8,426 nt of DNA from Brevundimonas sp. UBA4609 (GCA_002386585.1 DGIZ01000243.1:1-8426), one strand, 5' to 3'. Shown: positions 1 to 6,012, numbered from the stretch's first letter. The notes: a model not told the origin generated them from the sequence alone. Translations and numbers: made by a program.

Positions 1-653
1 ATCCGTTTCGCCGCCGCCACCGCCGCCGCCGTCAGGGCCTCGGCGCGGCCGCGCGGGCCGCCCTTGCGATGCACCCAGACGATCTCGACGTTCGCCGGAC
101 TGGGCAGATCCAGCTCTCCGCCTGCGTCGTTGACCTCGATGCAGGCGATGGCGCGGGCGGTCGCGGGCAGCTCCTCCAGACGGCGCGCGATGGCGGGGAT
201 CGCCGCCTCGTCGCCGACCAGCAGATGCTCGGCGAAGCTGGTCGGGATCAGGAAGGAGCCGCGCGGCCCGCCCAGACCCAGTTCGTCGCCCGGTCGCGCA
301 TCTTCGGCCCAGGCCGTCGCCGGACCGCCATGGCCGACCGCGAAATCGATGGTCAGCCGTCGGTTGGCGGCGTCAAAGGCGCGTGGCGTATAATCGCGCG
401 CCACCGGCCGGGGATCGGGAAACACCGGTCCGTCCGGCCCCAGCGTGGGCAAAACCAACGGCACGCCCCGCGGTGTGGGGAAGACTTTCACATGGTCGTC
501 GAAACCGGGACTGAAGAAGCCGTCCAACTCCTCGCCCGTCAGCACGATCCGCTTCAGCACGGGGGTCAGCTGTTCGACCGCCTCAACGTGGGCGCGGCGG
601 AACTTCAGCTCGTGCCGCACGCGGCGCGGTTGTCTCAGCAGGGCGTCGTTCAT
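1..653 (-). CDS. Siderophore-interacting protein (YqjH-like ferric reductase), 3' end cut off
   Basis: Predicted cytosolic FAD-dependent, NAD(P)H-using reductase that releases iron from ferric chelates or siderophores. About 217 residues are visible. E. coli YqjH is about 254 residues, so roughly the last 35-40 lie beyond the left edge. Family marks seen: start region PRRVRHELKFR, then FDDHVKVF (residues 51-58), the flavin motif RDYTPR (86-91), a glycine-rich stretch VGHGGPATAWA (106-116), PGDELGLGGPRGS (121-133) and LVGDEAAIPAIARRLEEL in the nucleotide-binding half. From memory, basic residues K55 and R130 of E. coli YqjH contact the ferric substrate; K56 and R131 occupy the matching places here. 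The ATG lies inside the stop of the upstream PadR gene (ATGA), so translation is probably coupled and expression should follow that regulator. The family call is firm; the natural siderophore is unknown. Confidence 0.9.
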   Translation of the reverse strand, partial: MNDALLRQPRRVRHELKFRRAHVEAVEQLTPVLKRIVLTGEELDGFFSPGFDDHVKVFPTPRGVPLVLPTLGPDGPVFPDPRPVARDYTPRAFDAANRRLTIDFAVGHGGPATAWAEDARPGDELGLGGPRGSFLIPTSFAEHLLVGDEAAIPAIARRLEELPATARAIACIEVNDAGGELDLPSPANVEIVWVHRKGGPRGRAEALTAAAVAAAKR

Positions 654-1255
654 GCCTGTCTCACCTTTTCGGCTGCGGCCTCGATCAGATCGGCGATGGC
701 CTCGACCTGAGCCTCGCTGAGCGGCGGTTCCTGGCTCAGACGCTCATGGGTCGCCGCGCGGAAGGCCTCGATGGCCTGGGCGATGCGGGCCGGACGGTCG
801 GCGCGACCGCGCAGAGCCTTCATCTTGCGCTCGGCGTGAGCCAGGGCCTCGGCGTTCTCGCCCAGCAGGCGACGGCCTTCATCGGTGACGGCGTAACGCT
901 TCTTGCCGCCCTCGGCGACGACGCTCAGGGCGCCCATGTCCTCCAGCAGGGTCAGGCTGGGGTAGATGACGCCGGGGCTGGGCGTATAGGTTCCGCCCAT
1001 TCGGGCCTCGATGGCCTTGATCAGTTCATAGCCGTGACTGGGCTTGTCCGCGATCAGCGACAACAGCACCCAGCGCAGGGCGCCGTGCTCGAACATGCGG
1101 CCGCCGCCGCGACGGCCGTGGCCCTCGCCGCGCATCCGGCCCTCGCCCATGCGACGGCCTTCCGGCCGCATCGACCGAAAAGGGCCGCCGTGCCCGCGCG
1201 CAAAGCCGTGGCCCATGCCGCAGCCGCGCATTCCGATTCCCTTGAATCCTCTCAT
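650..1255 (-). CDS. PadR-family transcriptional regulator, YqjI-like metal sensor
   Basis: 201-residue DNA-binding repressor. Residues 1-54 are a low-complexity extension rich in Gly, Arg and Met, with C12, H16, H22 and H46. The PadR winged helix starts at FEHGALRWVLLSLI (55-68), followed by SHGYELIKAIE (73-83), the signature TYTPSPGVIYPSL (89-101) and the wing GGKKRYAVTDEG (116-127). A helical C-terminal part (about 140-201) is expected to dimerise. The core closely matches E. coli YqjI as I remember it. YqjI represses itself and the ferric reductase gene yqjH and loses DNA binding with nickel or iron through its His/Cys-rich N-terminus. The next gene here is YqjH-like, which supports the same role. 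A purine-rich AGAGAGAAGAGA lies just before the ATG, supporting this start; M9 is an alternative. The extension is poorer in Cys and His than in E. coli, so metal preference is uncertain. Confidence 0.9.
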   Translation of the reverse strand: MRGFKGIGMRGCGMGHGFARGHGGPFRSMRPEGRRMGEGRMRGEGHGRRGGGRMFEHGALRWVLLSLIADKPSHGYELIKAIEARMGGTYTPSPGVIYPSLTLLEDMGALSVVAEGGKKRYAVTDEGRRLLGENAEALAHAERKMKALRGRADRPARIAQAIEAFRAATHERLSQEPPLSEAQVEAIADLIEAAAEKVRQA

Positions 1256-1278
1256 CTGTGTCTCTTCTCTCTCACTTA

Positions 1279-1315
1279 GATATATCGAACTCGCAAACAG
1301 ATATATCGATATATC
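1279..1315. promoter_or_regulatory. Triple GATATATC operator in the divergent PadR/hydrolase spacer
   Basis: The self-complementary octamer GATATATC occurs at 1279-1286, 1300-1307 and 1308-1315. The last two abut as a perfect 16-base palindrome, and the first lies 21 bases (two helical turns) from the second. An AT-only core of this kind stands out in GC-rich DNA. PadR-type repressors usually bind near their own promoter, so this is the likely autoregulatory site of the adjacent regulator; binding itself is inference. Confidence 0.65.
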
Positions 1316-1325
1316 GAAAGCGCAA
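1298..1325 (-). promoter_or_regulatory. Candidate promoter of the PadR-SIP operon
   Basis: On the minus strand TTGCGC (1325-1320) is followed after 16 bases by TATCTG (1303-1298), a fair sigma-70-type pair. The 16-base palindrome fills the spacer and touches the -10, so a bound repressor would block polymerase. The leader to the ATG at 1255 would be about 36 bases. The match to consensus is only moderate. Confidence 0.35.
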
Positions 1326-1365
1326 GACCTCTTTCTTCGGCGGAGAGACGGATTAAGCTGCGCCG

Positions 1366-2115
1366 ATGGACACCGTCGCCGCCCGCTGGGCCCAGCTAGA
1401 GCCCCATGTTCACGTCGTCGGACCGGACGACGACAAGGCCCGTCCGACGGTCCTTCTGTTCCACGGCTGCGGCGGTCTGCGGGCCCATCTGCCGCGCTAC
1501 GCCGAGGCGGCGAAGGCGGCGGGCTGGCGCGCCTTCATCGTCGATTCCTATGCGCCGCGCGGATGGGGCCGAAACTTCACCCTCATCGCCGTCTGCACCG
1601 GCCTGGCCTTTCGCGGCTATGAGCGCGCGGGCGACGTGCTGGCGGCCATCCATGGCGTCTCGCAACGCCCGGACGTCGACGCCTCGCAGCTGGCGCTGGG
1701 CGGCTGGAGCCACGGCGGCTGGGCCATCATGGAGATGATGAGCGAGACGCCCGAGCCGGGCCGTATGGGCGTGGCCGATCCCACAGCCGTCGATCTGTCC
1801 GGCGTCAAGGCCGTCTGGCTGGCCTACCCCTACATCGGCCCCTGGGCCTTCAATCGAATGAAGCCCTGGCGCCATTGCCCGCGCGTCCTGGCGCTGACGG
1901 CCAAACGCGATCACCTGACCACCGTCCGCAACGCCGAACGGGTCAACGCCATGATCCGCGACTGCGGCTCGGAGGTCGAAAGCTGGGTCGCCGACGGCAC
2001 CCACGCCTTTGATGAGCCGACCAACAACGGCCCCATGCGCCACCATCCGGAACTGGCCGAAGAAGCGCTGCATCGCTTCAGCGCCTTCCTGAAGGACAGC
2101 GCGCCCCACGCCTGA
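1366..2115 (+). CDS. Dienelactone hydrolase family alpha/beta hydrolase
   Basis: 249-residue cytosolic serine hydrolase with no signal peptide or membrane segment. The order of motifs is that of an alpha/beta hydrolase: the oxyanion loop LLFHGCGG (30-37), the nucleophile elbow GGWSHGGW (112-119) with S115, the acid D182 in LTAKRDHLT, and the base H213 in VADGTHAFDEP. The length fits the dienelactone hydrolase family. The substrate cannot be read from sequence; a carboxylic ester or lactone is likely, and a role in hydrolysing a siderophore ester is only a guess from the neighbouring iron genes. An in-frame TAA at 1354 bounds the start, so ATG 1366 is the most upstream possible. The only purine-rich stretch (GGAGAG, 1342-1347) is 18 bases away, so translation may be weak or leaderless. 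The gene diverges from the PadR operon and shares its spacer and octamer repeats. Confidence 0.85.
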   Translation: MDTVAARWAQLEPHVHVVGPDDDKARPTVLLFHGCGGLRAHLPRYAEAAKAAGWRAFIVDSYAPRGWGRNFTLIAVCTGLAFRGYERAGDVLAAIHGVSQRPDVDASQLALGGWSHGGWAIMEMMSETPEPGRMGVADPTAVDLSGVKAVWLAYPYIGPWAFNRMKPWRHCPRVLALTAKRDHLTTVRNAERVNAMIRDCGSEVESWVADGTHAFDEPTNNGPMRHHPELAEEALHRFSAFLKDSAPHA

Positions 2116-2141
2116 AAAATAGCCTGCTGAAAATAATCTCT

Positions 2142-2165
2142 GGACCGCGCCTTGACGCGCGGGCC
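2142..2165 (+). terminator. GC-rich hairpin after the hydrolase gene
   Basis: GGACCGCGC (2142-2150) pairs with GCGCGGGCC (2157-2165) around a 6-base loop, a 9-base stem with one A/G mismatch. It lies 26 bases past the hydrolase stop. No T-run follows, so intrinsic termination is doubtful. The loop carries most of the -35-like TTGACG of the next gene. Confidence 0.3.
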
Positions 2166-2178
2166 ATCACGTAACAAT
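2152..2178 (+). promoter_or_regulatory. Candidate promoter of the Rrf2 gene, leaderless type
   Basis: TTGACG (2152-2157) and AACAAT (2173-2178) are spaced by 15 bases. Transcription would begin within about 3 bases of the ATG at 2188. No Shine-Dalgarno-like sequence precedes that ATG, which fits a leaderless mRNA. Spacing is on the short side. Confidence 0.4.
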
Positions 2179-2187
2179 TGAAGTTAC
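2171..2187. promoter_or_regulatory. Inverted repeat GTAAC-N7-GTTAC, probable Rrf2 operator
   Basis: GTAACAATTGAAGTTAC is a 5-7-5 inverted repeat that ends at the base before the Rrf2 start codon and overlaps the candidate -10. Rrf2 regulators commonly bind AT-rich dyads over their own promoters, so autorepression of the two-gene operon is the likely role. Confidence 0.5.
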
Positions 2188-2676
2188 ATGAAAAGAGACT
2201 CCCGCCTCTCCAACATCCTGCACGCCCTGCTGCACATGGCCGAGCATGAACAGCGCTGCGGCCGGCCAATGACCTCGGACATGCTGGCGACCTGTCTGTC
2301 GACCAATCCGGTCGTGGTCCGCCGCACCATGGCGGGCCTGCGCGAACAGGGGCTCGTCGTATCAGAGAAAGGCCACGGCGGCGGCTGGCGGCTGGCGCGC
2401 CCGCTGGAGGCCGTCACCCTGGGCCAGGTTCACGCCGCCCTGGGCGAGCCCGGCCTGCTGCCCGAGACGCCCCCGGTCGAGGCCGAGGGCTGCCTGATCG
2501 AGGCCGCCGTCAACGACGCCCTGTCCGACACCTACGCCGCCGCCCGCGCCCTGCTGGCCGCGCGGCTGGACTCCATCACCTTGGCCGACCTGGCGGCGGA
2601 CTTCTCGCGCCGGCTGGCCGCCCATCCCAAGAGAGACCTGCTCCATGCGCACCAGCGAAAATCCGATGCCCCATGA
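2188..2676 (+). CDS. Rrf2-family transcriptional regulator
   Basis: 162-residue dimeric DNA-binding regulator. The N-terminal winged helix spans about 1-75: recognition region TNPVVVRRTMAGLREQGLV (39-57) and the family wing GHGGGWRLARP (62-72). A C-terminal helix (about 105-135) ends in SITLADLAADF, usual for the family. Cysteines are C24, C36 and C102. The three clustered Cys that hold an iron-sulfur cluster in IscR and NsrR are absent, so this is a cluster-free member, perhaps sensing a thiol-reactive or oxidising signal through C102; that is inference. It overlaps the next gene, an FAD/CXXC oxidoreductase, which is its likely target. An inverted repeat sits directly before the ATG, and no Shine-Dalgarno sequence is visible. 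Confidence 0.88.
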   Translation: MKRDSRLSNILHALLHMAEHEQRCGRPMTSDMLATCLSTNPVVVRRTMAGLREQGLVVSEKGHGGGWRLARPLEAVTLGQVHAALGEPGLLPETPPVEAEGCLIEAAVNDALSDTYAAARALLAARLDSITLADLAADFSRRLAAHPKRDLLHAHQRKSDAP

Positions 2677-3568
2677 CGCCATCGTCATCGGCGGCTCCTA
2701 CGCGGGCCTGTCCGCCGCCCTGCAGCTGGTGCGGGCGCGCCGCCGCGTCCTGGTCATCGACGATGGCCGCCCCCGGAACCGCTTCGCCGCCCGCGCGCAC
2801 GGCGTGCTGAGCAACGACGGCCGTCCGGGATCAGAGATCGCCGCCGCCGCCCGCGCCCAGGTCGCAGCCTATCCCACTGCCGCCTTCCGCATGGCCGAGG
2901 CGGTGGACGCGACGCGCATCGACGGCGGCTTCTCGGTCGCCTTCGCCGACGGCAGCCGCACCATGGGCCGTCGTCTGATCCTGGCCCACGGGGTCGAGGA
3001 CGTCCTGCCCGATCTGCCCGGCGTGAAGGAGCGTTGGGGACGCACCGCCCTGCACTGCCCCTGGTGTCACGGCTATGAGGTCGGCGGCGGGCCGATCGGC
3101 GTCCTGGGGCGCGGCGACCATGCGGTCCAGTATGCCAGCGTCGTCGCCGAATGGGGCCAGGCCGTGCTGTTCATCGATCCGGCGCGCCTGAGCGAAGACG
3201 AGGCGCGCGTGCTGGCGCGGCGCGGCGTGACCATCGAGCCGACGCCCATCGAACGTCTGGAAGGCGAGGCGCCGACCCTGACCGGGGCGCGGCTGACGGA
3301 CGGGCGCTTCATCCCGCTGAAGGCCGTCTTCGTCGGCGCCCATGTGCGGCAGTCCGGCGGCTTCGCCGAAAGCCTGGGCTGCGAGATGACCGACACCCCC
3401 ATGGGCCGCATCGTCAAGGTCGACGCTCAGCAACAGACCAGCCAACCGGGGGTCTTCGCCGCCGGCGACCTGGCGCGGCCCGCGGGCAACATCACCCTGG
3501 CGACGACGGACGGCATGATCGCCGCCCACGCCGCCTTCCGCTCCCTGATCGAAGAGGAGACGGCCTGA
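2645..3568 (+). CDS. Thioredoxin-reductase-like FAD-dependent oxidoreductase
   Basis: 307-residue soluble flavoprotein of the low-molecular-weight thioredoxin reductase fold. In order: FAD-binding IVIGGSYAGLSAA (13-25), VIDDGRPRNR (37-46), LAHGVEDVLPDLPG (113-126), the redox pair CPWCHGYE (138-145), a second nucleotide site GVLGRGDHAVQYA (152-164), and the C-terminal FAD motif GVFAAGDLARPAGNITLA (269-286). True thioredoxin reductases carry CATCDG and an HRRXXXR motif for the NADPH phosphate; here the pair is CPWC-HGYE and HRRXXXR is missing. This resembles the dithiol-oxidase-like branch (GliT/HlmI relatives) or NADH-using enzymes; the substrate is unknown. It overlaps the Rrf2 gene and converges with the OsmC gene. 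Start choice: ATG 2645 has a weak purine stretch (2630-2636) 8 bases upstream; ATG 2666 (M8) gives the more typical family N-terminus. Confidence 0.87.
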   Translation: MRTSENPMPHDAIVIGGSYAGLSAALQLVRARRRVLVIDDGRPRNRFAARAHGVLSNDGRPGSEIAAAARAQVAAYPTAAFRMAEAVDATRIDGGFSVAFADGSRTMGRRLILAHGVEDVLPDLPGVKERWGRTALHCPWCHGYEVGGGPIGVLGRGDHAVQYASVVAEWGQAVLFIDPARLSEDEARVLARRGVTIEPTPIERLEGEAPTLTGARLTDGRFIPLKAVFVGAHVRQSGGFAESLGCEMTDTPMGRIVKVDAQQQTSQPGVFAAGDLARPAGNITLATTDGMIAAHAAFRSLIEEETA

Positions 3569-3573
3569 GGATT

Positions 3574-4038
3574 TCAGCGCGGCTCGATCTTCACCTCGGC
3601 GCGAGCCGAGTTGGCGATGTAGCAGACGTCATGGGCGCGGTGATGCAGGTCGGCGATGGCCGCCGCGTCCGGCCGCTTGTCGCCCGACCAGGTCACGGCG
3701 GGGCGCAGAACGACCTCGGTGATCGACATCTTGCCGCGCTCGTCCTTGCCCAGGGTTCCTTCGGCCTCGTCGCGATAGGAATCGACCACGAAGCCGTCCT
3801 TGCGGGCGTAGGCCAGGAAGAACAGCATGTGGCAGCTGGACAGGGCGGCGACCAGGGCCTCCTCCGGGTCCACCGCCGCCTCTTCCGACAGGGGCGGCGG
3901 GATCATGGGCGAAGGCGCAGACGATCCCCGCACCACCGCGCCGCCGTCGAAGCGCCAATCATGGCCGCGACCGTATTTGTTGTCGCTGAAGGGCTGATCG
4001 CCCCGGTTCCATTCGACGACGGCGACGTGCTGGCTCAT
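3574..4038 (-). CDS. OsmC family protein (peroxiredoxin-like)
   Basis: 154-residue cytosolic protein of the OsmC/Ohr superfamily, thiol peroxidases that reduce organic hydroperoxides. Seen: the central helix VDPEEALVAALSSCHMLFFL (56-75) with conserved E60 and the reactive C69, and the second cysteine C139 in HDVCYIANSARAEVKI near the C-terminus. These are the two redox cysteines of the family. Length is about normal. GGAG at 4048-4045, 6 bases before the ATG, supports the start. The gene lies 32 bases downstream of the GNAT gene on the same strand and could be read from that transcript or from its own promoter. Its stop is 5 bases from the stop of the convergent FAD/CXXC oxidoreductase, so the two 3' ends must overlap as transcripts. 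Substrate class (OsmC versus Ohr type) is not settled from sequence. Confidence 0.9.
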   Translation of the reverse strand: MSQHVAVVEWNRGDQPFSDNKYGRGHDWRFDGGAVVRGSSAPSPMIPPPLSEEAAVDPEEALVAALSSCHMLFFLAYARKDGFVVDSYRDEAEGTLGKDERGKMSITEVVLRPAVTWSGDKRPDAAAIADLHHRAHDVCYIANSARAEVKIEPR

Positions 4039-4070
4039 GACAGGCTCCGAAACAAAGGGTCGAAGCTAAG

Positions 4071-4796
4071 CTAGGCGCCCTCTGCGGGTTCCGCCAGATC
4101 GCCCTTGACCAGATCGCCTTGGGTCAGCATCCGCATCTGCATCTGCGCCCGGATGGTGAAGCCCAACGAATGATACAGGGCGATGGCTCCGGCGTTGTCC
4201 GCATAGGAATGCAGGAAGGCCGTCTCGCCGCGCGCCAGGATGCGCGCGATCACCGCCCGCATCAGCGCCCCAGCATAGCCCCGCCCGCGCGCGTCGGGAT
4301 GGGCGCAGACGCCCGAAACCTCGGTGAAGCCGTCCGGCTTCAGCCGCTCGCCCGCCATGGCCAACAGCCGCCCGTCCTGCTTGACCCCGAAGAAGTCGCC
4401 CAGCCGGTGCGTCTTGTCGAAGAAGGGCCCCGGCTCGGTCAGCGTCGCTAGGGCCAGCATGGCGGGCGCGTCGGCCTCGGTCAGGGGCTCGACGGCGATG
4501 TCGCGCGCCTTGGCCGGGGTCAGATCGACCAGCGCCATCTGCGTCAGCACCGCTTCCTTCAGCACCGTCAGGCCGGGCGGGACGGGCGTGCGCTCCGCCT
4601 CGACCGTGGCCAGCAGCCCCTCGGGCTGCTCCAGCGCCGCGACGGCCGCCAGGCTTTCAGGCGACTGATCGACACTGGCGACGAAGACGCCGTAGCCCGG
4701 CGCCAGCCGCAGCGCCCCGCCCGCGCCCACGGCCAGGGACGCCTGACGCGCAGACGTCAGGGCGTTCCAGATCGGGCGGTCCAGCGGGTGCGCCAT
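4071..4796 (-). CDS. GNAT family N-acetyltransferase
   Basis: 241-residue acetyl-CoA-dependent acyltransferase. The GNAT core is in the C-terminal half: EVSGVCAHPDARGRGYAGAL with the R/QXXGXG/A pyrophosphate-binding loop (RGRGYA), and FLHSYADNAGAIALYHSLGF, the motif B pattern in which the Tyr often acts as general acid. The N-terminal ~90 residues are a less conserved domain, as in FR47-like acetyltransferases. The acceptor is unknown. The ATG is 5 bases after the trpS stop, with AGGG inside the end of trpS as a possible ribosome site, so it is almost certainly co-transcribed with trpS; a link in function is not evident. Confidence 0.88.
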   Translation of the reverse strand: MAHPLDRPIWNALTSARQASLAVGAGGALRLAPGYGVFVASVDQSPESLAAVAALEQPEGLLATVEAERTPVPPGLTVLKEAVLTQMALVDLTPAKARDIAVEPLTEADAPAMLALATLTEPGPFFDKTHRLGDFFGVKQDGRLLAMAGERLKPDGFTEVSGVCAHPDARGRGYAGALMRAVIARILARGETAFLHSYADNAGAIALYHSLGFTIRAQMQMRMLTQGDLVKGDLAEPAEGA

Positions 4797-4801
4797 TCGG
4801 C

Positions 4802-5839
4802 TCAGCCCTGCCAGAAGCCGACGATCTTCTTGATGTCGGCGATGTTCGGTTCGGCGATCTCACGGGCCTTTTCCGTGCCGATCGCCAGGGCGCGGTCGAT
4901 CTCGGCCGGGTCGGCCAGCAGGCGGCGCATCTCGGCTGTGACATGGGCCATGGAGGACACGGCCAGCTCGGCCAGTTTCGGCTTGAAGGCGCCGAAACCC
5001 TGACCCGCGAACTCGACCAGGACCGCCTCGCGCGTGGTGTCGGCCAGGGCGGCGTAGATGGCGACCAGGTTCTTGGCCTCTGCGCGGCCTTCCAGACCCT
5101 CGACCGTTTCCGGCAGGGGCTCGGGGTCGGTCTTGGCCTTCTTGATCTTGTTGGCGATGGCGTCGGCGTCGTCGGTCAGATTGATGCGCGACAGGTCCGA
5201 AGGGTCGGACTTGGACATCTTGGCCGCGCCGTCGCGCAGGGACATGACCCGCGTCGCCGGACCCTGAATCAGCGGCTCGGGCTGGGGGAAGTAGCCGGGC
5301 ACGCCATAGTCGTTGTTGAACTTGGCGGCGATGTCGCGGGCCAATTCCAGGTGCTGCTTCTGGTCCTCGCCGACCGGCACCTCGGTCGCCTTGTAGAGCA
5401 GGATGTCCGCCGCCATCAGCGCAGGATAGGTGTAGAGGCCGACGCTGGCGCGTTCCTTGTGCTTGCCCGACTTCTCCTTGAACTGGGTCATCCGGTCCAT
5501 CCAGCCGAGACGGGCGACGCAGTTGAAGATCCAAGCCAGTTCGGCGTGGGCGGGCACGGCCGACTGCGGGAAGATGGCCGACTTCGCCGGGTCGAGGCCG
5601 GACGCCAGATAGGCGGCGGCGATCTCGCGCGTCTGGGCCGTCAGCTTCTCAGGTTCCTGCCAGACGGTGATGGCGTGCATATCGGCCACGAACAGATAGC
5701 AGGGCGCGCCCGCGTCCTGCAGTTCGGTGAAGCGCTTCAGCGCGCCCAGGTAGTTGCCCAGGTGCAGGGCGCCGGAAGCCTGGATGCCGGACAGGATGCG
5801 GCGCGGACCGGTGTATTGAGCCGGAGTCTGGTCAGTCAT
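4802..5839 (-). CDS. trpS: Tryptophan--tRNA ligase
   Basis: 345-residue class I aminoacyl-tRNA synthetase that charges tRNA(Trp) with tryptophan in the cytosol. The HIGH-type ATP signature is HLGN (residues 26-29) within [17 protein letters not shown], and the second signature KMSKS is at 207-211. FVADMHAIT and [15 protein letters not shown] are the further conserved blocks around the adenylate and tryptophan pocket. Length is normal for bacterial TrpRS and the protein is complete. No strong Shine-Dalgarno sequence is visible before the ATG. The preceding 173-base spacer from murJ has possible regulatory structure. The GNAT gene follows after 5 bases. Confidence 0.97.
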   Translation of the reverse strand: MTDQTPAQYTGPRRILSGIQASGALHLGNYLGALKRFTELQDAGAPCYLFVADMHAITVWQEPEKLTAQTREIAAAYLASGLDPAKSAIFPQSAVPAHAELAWIFNCVARLGWMDRMTQFKEKSGKHKERASVGLYTYPALMAADILLYKATEVPVGEDQKQHLELARDIAAKFNNDYGVPGYFPQPEPLIQGPATRVMSLRDGAAKMSKSDPSDLSRINLTDDADAIANKIKKAKTDPEPLPETVEGLEGRAEAKNLVAIYAALADTTREAVLVEFAGQGFGAFKPKLAELAVSSMAHVTAEMRRLLADPAEIDRALAIGTEKAREIAEPNIADIKKIVGFWQG

Positions 5840-5875
5840 GATAGCGGATCTCGGAAATCGAAAGGCGAGTGTCGG

Positions 5876-5934
5876 CGCACGTTTTCGCGTGCGAAAGGGG
5901 GACGTGCGGAAGCGCGGAGCGGCGGATCAGCCGC
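5876..5934 (-). promoter_or_regulatory. trpS leader with alternative hairpins (candidate attenuator-like element)
   Basis: In the RNA sense, arm 1 CGCACGT (5908-5902) and arm 2 CGCACG (5893-5888) are both complementary to arm 3 ACGTGCG (5882-5876). Pairing 1-3 (7 pairs) and 2-3 (6 pairs, loop CGAAAA) exclude each other. A further hairpin GCGGC/GCCGC (5934-5930 with 5923-5919) precedes them. No U-run is present. GC-rich spacers form hairpins by chance, so function is speculative. Confidence 0.25.
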
Positions 5935-5974
5935 GCCATCGTCCGTGAGCGAGAAATCGTCCCGAAAGCGCCAT
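5927..5974 (-). CDS. Possible 15-codon leader peptide upstream of trpS
   Basis: A mini-ORF MALSGRFLAHGRWRG lies in the murJ-trpS spacer with one Trp codon (TGG, 5938-5936) three codons before its stop; the stop TGA falls in the loop of a small hairpin. A purine stretch GAGGG precedes the ATG but is only 2 bases away, which is too close for good initiation. A single Trp codon is weak evidence for tryptophan control. It may be a chance ORF. Confidence 0.15.
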   Translation of the reverse strand: MALSGRFLAHGRWRG

Positions 5975-6008
5975 GCCCTCGCGCTTATCGGTTCGCAGCG
6001 CGAAGGGC
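5975..6008 (-). terminator. Hairpin just after murJ
   Basis: In the RNA sense GCCCTTCGCGC (6008-5998) pairs with GCGCGAGGGC (5984-5975), ten pairs with one bulged base and a 13-base loop, starting 4 bases past the murJ stop. Its place suits a terminator, but no U-run follows, so it may only stabilise the 3' end or act with Rho. Confidence 0.35.
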
Positions 6009-6012
6009 AAGC

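Noticed and set aside
1..32. GCCGCC trinucleotide repeat at the left edge
   Set aside because: It encodes an Ala-rich stretch of the SIP protein on the minus strand, a normal result of GC-rich codon use.
69..710. Plus-strand 213-codon ORF opposite the SIP gene
   Set aside because: The minus strand reads as a continuous SIP-family protein with flavin motifs; the plus ORF is its shadow.
746..1279. Long plus-strand ORF opposite the PadR gene
   Set aside because: Codon-shadow ORF in GC-rich DNA; its translation has no family signature, while the minus strand gives a clear PadR protein.
1279..1315. Fur box in the divergent spacer
   Set aside because: The AT-rich repeats are GATATATC units and do not follow the GATAAT-type Fur consensus.
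1396..2109. Minus-strand 237-codon ORF opposite the hydrolase
   Set aside because: Shadow of the hydrolase gene, which has an intact catalytic triad in the right order.
2831..3529. Minus-strand ORF opposite the FAD oxidoreductase
   Set aside because: No recognisable domain; the plus strand carries full FAD and CXXC motifs.
3151..4074. Plus-strand 307-codon ORF spanning the convergent junction
   Set aside because: Arg/Gly-rich out-of-frame translation that overlaps two well-supported genes.
5840..6012. T-box riboswitch before trpS
   Set aside because: No T-box consensus sequence is visible, and T-boxes are largely confined to Gram-positive bacteria.
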